Part shown: piece by piece, positions 58,751 through 64,000 of the stretch
Layout of the letters: each line of letters begins with the position of its first letter
How positions within the stretch are numbered: position 1 is the first letter of the stretch
DNA from: Candidatus Nitrosopumilus sp. SW
GTDB taxonomy: Archaea; Thermoproteota; Nitrososphaeria; Nitrososphaerales; Nitrosopumilaceae
Assembly: GCF_006740685.1 (NCBI RefSeq)
Contig: NZ_CP035425.1
Coordinates: 1,217,687 to 1,281,686, forward strand
Length of the DNA: 64,000 nt
Direction: 5' to 3'
Translations under genes and position numbers: made by a program
Notes under the pieces: generated by a model
What the model was told of the DNA's origin: nothing
The model's database searches: none
The model's input: the letters and a program-made list of their open reading frames with translations, nothing else

Positions 58751-59943
58751 TACCCACTTTAGATTCTCAAATTGGAATTTCTGTTTATAGTACAAAATTT
58801 GATGGTATTGGTGGAAAAATACGTGTAACTCCAGAAGATTTTGAAGTATCTGAAAAGATTTTAGAAAAAACACAGAACTCTATTAATCAAGAAGAAGGTT
58901 ATACTGTTTACAAATTAAAAAAGAAAAAAATTGATACAAACCATGCATTATCTGATGTTTTTAAAAAGAAAGGAATTAGATTAAAGTCTCTAGGCCTAAA
59001 AGATGCATCTGCAATCACTGAGCAATTTGTTTGTTCTGGGAATAAAGGTAAAACAATAGAAGATTATTCTACAGAAAAATATTCTTTGAAAAAAGTTGGT
59101 TTTGTAAAAAAACCCCTTTCAAAGAAAGATATGATTGGTAATCATTTCAAAATTAAAATCTCTGAGTGTTCTCATGGATTGTCTTCTTTTACAGAATTTG
59201 AAAATGTTCTAAATTTTTATGGTTATCAGAGATTTGGTTCAAAAAGACCTGTGACTCATTTGATAGGAAAAGCAATACTTCAAAGAAACTTTGATGAAGC
59301 GGTTAAACTAATTTTGTCCTTTACTTCTGACTATGATTCAAAAGAAAATAATGAAATTCGAGGTAAACTTGCTGATAAACAGAATTACAAGCAATATTTT
59401 GAAAAAATTCCAAAGCAAATGGATATTGAAAGAATTGTTTTAAAAGAACTGATTGATCATGATGACCCTTTCCGTGCAGTACGTGCAATCCCACTATCTT
59501 TGAGGCGATTTTATATCCAGGCATATCAATCCTTCATCTTCAATAACTCTCTAAGTGCTGCATTTACTGATGGTGAAAATCTGTTTGAGGCCAAATCTGG
59601 TGATGTGTGTTTTGATCATAAAGGGATAATTGGGAAATTCATCCAAGGGTTAGATCAAAATCTTGCATTGCCTTTTGTTGGATATTCCTATTACAAAAAA
59701 ACAAGATTTGATAATCAAATCTCACAGATACTCAAACAAGAAGAAGTATCTCCAAAGGATTTCTTTATCAAAGAAATGCAAGAGGTAAGCAGTGAAGGTG
59801 GATTTAGACAGGCTGCAATTGATTGTTCTGATTATTCTTCACATGATAATGTCGTAGAATTTACATTATCAAGAGGTTCTTTTGCAACAATTCTGCTGAG
59901 AGAGATAATGAAACCATCTGATCCAATTTCTGCTGGTTTTTGA
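58747..59943 (+). CDS. truD: tRNA pseudouridine synthase D
   Basis: A 398-residue TruD: catalytic Asp in LGLKDASAITEQF, then LKKVGFVKKPLSKKDMIGNH, and QRFGSKRPVTHLIGKAIL. It makes pseudouridine 13 in tRNA. The GTG start overlaps the preceding gene by 4 nt. Confidence 0.92.
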   Translation: MIPTLDSQIGISVYSTKFDGIGGKIRVTPEDFEVSEKILEKTQNSINQEEGYTVYKLKKKKIDTNHALSDVFKKKGIRLKSLGLKDASAITEQFVCSGNKGKTIEDYSTEKYSLKKVGFVKKPLSKKDMIGNHFKIKISECSHGLSSFTEFENVLNFYGYQRFGSKRPVTHLIGKAILQRNFDEAVKLILSFTSDYDSKENNEIRGKLADKQNYKQYFEKIPKQMDIERIVLKELIDHDDPFRAVRAIPLSLRRFYIQAYQSFIFNNSLSAAFTDGENLFEAKSGDVCFDHKGIIGKFIQGLDQNLALPFVGYSYYKKTRFDNQISQILKQEEVSPKDFFIKEMQEVSSEGGFRQAAIDCSDYSSHDNVVEFTLSRGSFATILLREIMKPSDPISAGF

Positions 59944-60076
59944 GAACTGTTTTAAAATTTTTTTTCTTATGTGTTAAAGTTATGTCTTTGAAATATTTTA
60001 GATGTCAAGAAATACTGTATGTTAATTATCTGTGAAATTGGAGAGGAATAATTTTATTCTGAACTAGATGTTACTT

Positions 60077-60100
60077 AAGTCAAAAACTGTCTGGTGACTT
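60077..60100. terminator. Short inverted repeat between convergent genes
   Basis: AAGTCA and TGACTT form a 6-bp stem with a 12-nt loop. It lies between convergent truD and the secreted protein gene, in a 169-bp gap where I see nothing else. Confidence 0.3.
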
Positions 60101-60112
60101 TTGGCAATTATC

Positions 60113-61981
60113 CTACTGATTTGGTGCAATAATTTGCTTTAACCATGCTCTTTCTGCTTGTAAGATAATTTTGTTAACTCTCTCTTCTTCTAGAATTTCT
60201 GCTATTGGCCTGTCATCTTTTTCAATTCCAAAATATGCATTTCTTAGATCATATTTTGAATCCATCAGACGTTTCATGATTTCTTGAGCTTTTTGTTCTT
60301 CTACGGTCATCATCATTTGTATCTCAGGATTACTCAATTTACTAATTTTATTTCCATATTCCCAACTTGTTGAATCTTCAAAGTCACTATATTGTTCAAT
60401 ACATAATGGGCAAGTTTCTAATAGTTGGTTCAAAGCTTCATTTGATAGATTTTCTCTATATTCTGCAAAGTCTGAATGCATTCTATCAAATACTAGAGTC
60501 TCATCATCCTGAATTCTTTCTTGTTTAATGTAATCTTTCATCCATATTCCATACTGGAATGTCCATGAATCTCCAAACTCGTCAACAGCTGTGGTTTTAC
60601 TTGTTTCAGTTAAGTGGTAGATATGCCCTTGATTAATTCCCTCATGTTGTTTTGCTGGATTCATTGATGTTCCGATAATTTCAATTCCATGATTATAGTA
60701 ATTTTGCCATGCTTGTCTAGAATAATCCCAAACATCAGTAGATACAATGTTAAAATCTAATGGTTCTCTGAACATGTGATTTATAGTTATTTCAAGACAT
60801 TGGGTTGAACCTCCATTACATGAAACCTTGTCAGTTGTAACTGAAACGTTATCAAGTGCATTTTCTGGATCAGTTATGGTTACTGTTTGAGTTCTATCTC
60901 TTGCAAAATCAACTTCAATCATTGCCTGACTTTGGGAAATTATTTCACCTTTGCCTAAACCAAATGCAAATGTAAAGTGAGCAATATTATCTGGTCCTCT
61001 ATTTTCATAAATCTTGAATATTGCTGTGTTTTGTTTTCCTACTTGTGATGTAATTAGTGGATATGGTGTAAAGAATCTCTCAACATCAATAGAGTAACCG
61101 TTGTATGTGAATCCATCATCAACAACTCTTTGTCCGTTTGGAAGTACTCCTAATGTTGGTTCTTCACAATCTCCATCACATCCAGAACCTCCACTTTTTG
61201 ATTCAGTTTTTGCAATGTTGTTGGTAACTGATTGATTACTAAAAGTTGCTAAAGCATTTCCAGTCGGGGTAACTGTATCTTCAATATCATTTGCTCCTCC
61301 TGGGGCTGTATAATCTACATCCAATGTTTCTCCAAATAATAATCCGCTAACTGTTAATGTGATTTTGTTCCCTGAAATTGATACTGCAGTTGCAGTATGA
61401 GCTCCTGAAGTAGAACCATCTACATTCCATGCAGATGGTTGTGATGTTCCTTCGAATTCAACATTTTCAGACATTGTAACTACGACCGTTGTTGTTGATG
61501 TTGCTTCTGCAGATGAAAAAACTGGAGCAACTCCATCTGTGGTACTAGTAAAAGTCACATCTCCCAAATCGTCTCCGTTACCGTCAACTGTTCCATCTGA
61601 TGCTGCAATTATTGAACCTCCTGAACAGTTTGCAACAGCATAAACTACATTAGGAGTATCACCTGTCCCGAATGCTGTAGTTGTCAATGTAATTGTACTT
61701 GAACCACCACCTTCTGTAGTTCCAATGTCAGTTCCACTACTTACTGTGTTGCCTCCAATCCTAAAACAAGAAATGTAACTGGTACCGGTTCCACCTTCAT
61801 TGAAAACAGGTCCATTGTTAAAATTCACAGTGACTGTAGTTGTTGTTGCTGTTGCTGCAGTATTGATAGTCGGAGTAAGTGCATGTGCCTCTTGCATCAT
61901 AAAATTAGGAAAACCACTAGTAAGTAAAATACCGAAAAATAACATTAAAAATACTCTTGAAGATTGCCCTTTCACGTACAA
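60113..61981 (-). CDS. Large secreted surface protein with SwmB/Ig-like repeats
   Basis: A 622-residue protein with a signal peptide (FLMLFFGILLTSGFPNF, cleavage after AHA), a Thr/Ser/Gly-rich N-terminal half with beta domains (SSAEATSTTTVVVTMSENVE, the pattern of SwmB-like repeats), a CDGDCEEP linker, and a C-terminal domain seen in other thaumarchaeal surface proteins (VVDDGFTYNGYSIDVERFFT). It ends with helices. It is likely part of the outer cell surface; the function is unknown. Confidence 0.72.
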   Translation of the reverse strand: MYVKGQSSRVFLMLFFGILLTSGFPNFMMQEAHALTPTINTAATATTTTVTVNFNNGPVFNEGGTGTSYISCFRIGGNTVSSGTDIGTTEGGGSSTITLTTTAFGTGDTPNVVYAVANCSGGSIIAASDGTVDGNGDDLGDVTFTSTTDGVAPVFSSAEATSTTTVVVTMSENVEFEGTSQPSAWNVDGSTSGAHTATAVSISGNKITLTVSGLLFGETLDVDYTAPGGANDIEDTVTPTGNALATFSNQSVTNNIAKTESKSGGSGCDGDCEEPTLGVLPNGQRVVDDGFTYNGYSIDVERFFTPYPLITSQVGKQNTAIFKIYENRGPDNIAHFTFAFGLGKGEIISQSQAMIEVDFARDRTQTVTITDPENALDNVSVTTDKVSCNGGSTQCLEITINHMFREPLDFNIVSTDVWDYSRQAWQNYYNHGIEIIGTSMNPAKQHEGINQGHIYHLTETSKTTAVDEFGDSWTFQYGIWMKDYIKQERIQDDETLVFDRMHSDFAEYRENLSNEALNQLLETCPLCIEQYSDFEDSTSWEYGNKISKLSNPEIQMMMTVEEQKAQEIMKRLMDSKYDLRNAYFGIEKDDRPIAEILEEERVNKIILQAERAWLKQIIAPNQ

Positions 61982-62091
61982 ACTCGTATGCTTTCAAGTT
62001 ATAACTATTTCTCAAATAATTACAAAAAATTGATAACTTAACCAAGTTTTTTTTGATTTGGGCTTTAATGATTTTGTTATGACTTTGTAGA

Positions 62092-62778
62092 ATGTATAAT
62101 TGGACTGACTCGTATGAATCACACGATCACAAATACTTGGGATTAATTTTATTTGGTGCTTCTGCCTCTCTTGCAGTAATTCTATTTCTAATATTCCATC
62201 CTCAAATTGAAGAAATTAACAAACAATCTCCAATTCTCATCAATATTATGTTCATTCCTGCAATGGCAGTTGGTTTTCTATATGGAGTAAGGATTACAGA
62301 AAGAGCTGTAAAACCATCTGAAATTAGGAGTCCTCTAAAGCGATCAATTGTTAAAACCTTCTTGTTCTTTTTTGTTATAGGTGGTATGTTTAGCTCTGTA
62401 AACTTTGCAATAAATGGCGGAAGTATCATGCCTGATATGTCTATTCTTGAGGATGGATTGCTGCCTTGGGCAAATAATTTCATTACTGCAAATGGTGGTG
62501 CCACATTTCTGATTATTACTAGCATTACTCTGATGGCAGCAGCTACAAAAAGAATTGTTGGGATGAACTTTGGCTTTCTTAATAGATTGGTAACTTCAGT
62601 TGGAACCTTTGTATTTTTCACAATGTTGGCTCTGAGTTTTACAAAATCTGATCCTACATCTTCAGGTGTATTCTTGTATACGTTTTATCAGGCAGGAATT
62701 GTTGGTGGTGCATTCTTTGCAATGAACAGACTTACAAAGAATCAAAACATGCTTGAAGATTTCTCAAACGGATATTAG
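62092..62778 (+). CDS. Multi-helix membrane hypothetical protein
   Basis: A 228-residue protein with about six membrane helices (for example YLGLILFGASASLAVILFLI, FLFFFVIGGMFSSVNFAI and FLIITSITLMAAATKRI). No family is recognised. It converges on a small membrane protein gene 3 nt away. Confidence 0.65.
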   Translation: MYNWTDSYESHDHKYLGLILFGASASLAVILFLIFHPQIEEINKQSPILINIMFIPAMAVGFLYGVRITERAVKPSEIRSPLKRSIVKTFLFFFVIGGMFSSVNFAINGGSIMPDMSILEDGLLPWANNFITANGGATFLIITSITLMAAATKRIVGMNFGFLNRLVTSVGTFVFFTMLALSFTKSDPTSSGVFLYTFYQAGIVGGAFFAMNRLTKNQNMLEDFSNGY

Positions 62779-62781
62779 AAA

Positions 62782-63030
62782 TTATTCATCCAAGTCTACG
62801 TAAATTCCTGAGATTTGATTGTTGATTCTATCCCAGTATTTTTCACAACCTTCTGTTTTGAAATCATTTACTTTACATTCGTTAAAGTGCTTTGTGTGGT
62901 CTCTTTGTAAATTATCTGCATATAATACATCATCTGCCATAAACAATCCCATTATTCCAATAACTGCTAATGAAGCTGCTACTGCAATCATCCCGTATCC
63001 GACTTTTGCATGATTGTGAGGCTCTTTCAT
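62782..63030 (-). CDS. Small single-helix membrane protein
   Basis: An 82-residue protein with an N-terminal helix (GMIAVAASLAVIGIMGLFMA) and an outer part with two Cys (about residues 52 and 60) that could form a disulfide. No function is recognised. Confidence 0.62.
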   Translation of the reverse strand: MKEPHNHAKVGYGMIAVAASLAVIGIMGLFMADDVLYADNLQRDHTKHFNECKVNDFKTEGCEKYWDRINNQISGIYVDLDE

Positions 63031-63147
63031 TTAAAAAAAATCAATCACTCTTGAATTTAATCTTTTCAAGTTCATATACTGCGATCAATTTCATGGCACT
63101 AGGCAACTTTCTAAGAAAAGGAGAAAAGACAGTTATTCAAAATACTA

Positions 63148-63642
63148 TTGTTGAGTATTCAAATTTTACAATATGAGTTCCTTGGCCCTATTCCACTTGA
63201 TGAATGGGGTCCACCAATGGAAAAACTTGTGTTTCTAATCATGGCTAGGGATAAGGATAGATTCAATATTGTATATGCAGGCGATTGCGAAAAAACAGAT
63301 GATAAATCATTTTTTGTACAACATTCCGGTTTCAAGTGTTGGGTTGAAAAATCGGGCTCTGAAAAATCATTATACTTGGCAATATTGCCTTTATTTGATG
63401 CAAGTAAAGATCATCGAGAAAGTGTTCTAAATAAAATCAAAGTCCGATACAACCCACCATGTAATTCTCGTGATGTTACTCAACCCAAACCTGATTATGT
63501 TGTTAGGAAATCCCCCGAATCCTCTAAAAAATTTTCATGTCCTTGTTGTGGCTCTGAAATGAAGGCAGAACAATTTCTAGAAAAATCCACACTCTATAGA
63601 TGTAGTAGTTGTGGAATTAGTGACACAAAACTTAATTCTTGA
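63148..63642 (+). CDS. Hypothetical protein with C-terminal zinc ribbon
   Basis: A 164-residue protein: LGPIPLDEWGPPMEKLVFLI near the start, a mixed alpha/beta domain with Cys pairs, and a C-terminal zinc ribbon (CPCCGSEM and CSSCG). The start is uncertain; TTG 63148 is used. A 27-residue frame in another register (63093-63176) with an ATG overlaps the 5' end and may be a leader or mark a frameshift. Confidence 0.65.
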   Translation: MLSIQILQYEFLGPIPLDEWGPPMEKLVFLIMARDKDRFNIVYAGDCEKTDDKSFFVQHSGFKCWVEKSGSEKSLYLAILPLFDASKDHRESVLNKIKVRYNPPCNSRDVTQPKPDYVVRKSPESSKKFSCPCCGSEMKAEQFLEKSTLYRCSSCGISDTKLNS

Positions 63643-63865
63643 CTTTATTTTGAACATCAAATAGTTGCAATGTTAGTAAATCAATTGCTTTTTTCAAATG
63701 ACCAAATTCATTTATTGAATGAATTTGTCCTTCTACCAAGGCCCTCATGATTTTAATTGAATTTTTTTGAAAATCATCTGACGCAACAATTTCCATGGCG
63801 TTAATTTTTGACAATAAATTGTCTAATTCTTTTATCATCTCGTCTGATGGTTTGTGTTTTTCCAT
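63632..63865 (-). CDS. Small helical hypothetical protein
   Basis: A 77-residue, probably all-helical protein (KPSDEMIKELDNLLSKINAM; EFGHLKKAIDLLTLQLFDVQ). No family is recognised. It overlaps the convergent zinc-ribbon gene by 11 nt. Confidence 0.55.
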   Translation of the reverse strand: MEKHKPSDEMIKELDNLLSKINAMEIVASDDFQKNSIKIMRALVEGQIHSINEFGHLKKAIDLLTLQLFDVQNKVKN

Positions 63866-63897
63866 GAGTATTCAAAATGATTTTGATATATGAATTG

Positions 63898-63984
63898 TTA
63901 CAACAACTCTTCATCAATTTCTTGTATTGGATCCAAGTATTGTTGACATGTACATGTTGGAATTTGACATTTACCCATTTTCAT
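63898..63984 (-). CDS. Small CX4CXC peptide at window edge (possibly partial)
   Basis: A 28-residue ORF, MKMGKCQIPTCTCQQYLDP followed by an acidic end. The frame stays open to the window edge, so the true start may lie outside. Three Cys in a CX4CXC pattern suggest another member of the small Cys-peptide set, but not of the CX2CX4CX3CXCXCH family. Confidence 0.42.
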   Translation of the reverse strand: MKMGKCQIPTCTCQQYLDPIQEIDEELL

Positions 63985-64000
63985 TAATGAATTACTTTGT

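Noticed and set aside
63093-63176. 27-residue ATG frame before the zinc-ribbon protein gene
   Set aside because: It overlaps the larger gene in another frame and has no motif; noted as a possible leader under that gene only.

Overview
The window reads as a chromosomal segment of an AT-rich ammonia-oxidising archaeon close to marine Nitrosopumilus (Thaumarchaeota/Nitrososphaerota). Four things support this: archaeal and eukaryote-like information genes (ribosomal proteins L39e, L31e and L15e, RNA polymerase subunits Rpo7 and Spt4, aEF-1beta, Cdc48, Pth2, TruD, HerA-Mre11-Rad50-NurA); a secreted copper nitrite reductase of the NirK type; many blue-copper (cupredoxin) domains; and secreted proteins with PEFG-type or CFI-box tails. 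I saw no rRNA, no convincing tRNA, no CRISPR array, no transposase and no prophage. Genes are tightly packed, many begin with TTG or GTG, and stop-start overlaps are common. Where a promoter is visible, a TATA-like box lies about 25-35 nt before the start codon, which fits leaderless or short-leader transcripts.

Layout. 0-5 kb: a CorA-like metal channel, a voltage-gated K+ channel with a C-terminal zinc ribbon, and a coupled gamma-glutamyltransferase / N-formylglutamate amidohydrolase pair. 5-8.7 kb: at first sight mostly empty, but it is dense with very small Cys/His-rich reading frames on both strands. They include three of four copies in this window of a roughly 31-36 residue peptide with the pattern CX2CX4CX3CXCXCH, a partner peptide family with an FxHLFPxYD core, and several tiny zinc-finger-like ORFs. 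8.7-18 kb: a stand-alone Lrp/AsnC ligand domain, transporters, a methionine synthase split over two genes with an MTHFR-like gene, a Nudix hydrolase, and L39e-L31e. 18-31 kb: an FtsZ-like protein lacking recognisable GTPase motifs, a MiaB-type methylthiotransferase, a fumarase/aspartase-family lyase, NirK, SerA, secreted proteins, L15e, and a Kazal plus two-cupredoxin protein. 31-37 kb: the Rad50-Mre11-HerA-NurA DNA-end-processing operon. 38-41 kb: NAD synthesis (NadX, NadA, NadC). 41-46.6 kb: Spt4-Rpo7, an Mrp/NBP35 ATPase, dephospho-CoA kinase, a SprT-like protease and an H+-pyrophosphatase of the K+-independent type. 46.6-52.5 kb: stress and quality-control genes, a fourth Cys-rich micro-ORF, and a membrane cupredoxin divergent from haem O synthase. 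52.5-59.9 kb: Cdc48, aEF-1beta, a zinc-ribbon protein, geranylgeranyl reductase, Pth2, a beta-propeller protein and TruD. 60-64 kb: a large secreted protein and small membrane or zinc-ribbon proteins.

How it fits together. The recognisable genes describe a copper-based, energy-conserving autotroph: NirK, cupredoxins, haem O synthase for a terminal oxidase, a proton-pumping pyrophosphatase, and B12-dependent methionine synthesis. The least explained part is the micro-ORF zone at 5-8.7 kb. It appears to contain a duplicated multi-gene module of metal-binding-type peptides, and I rank it as the best candidate for an undescribed system here.
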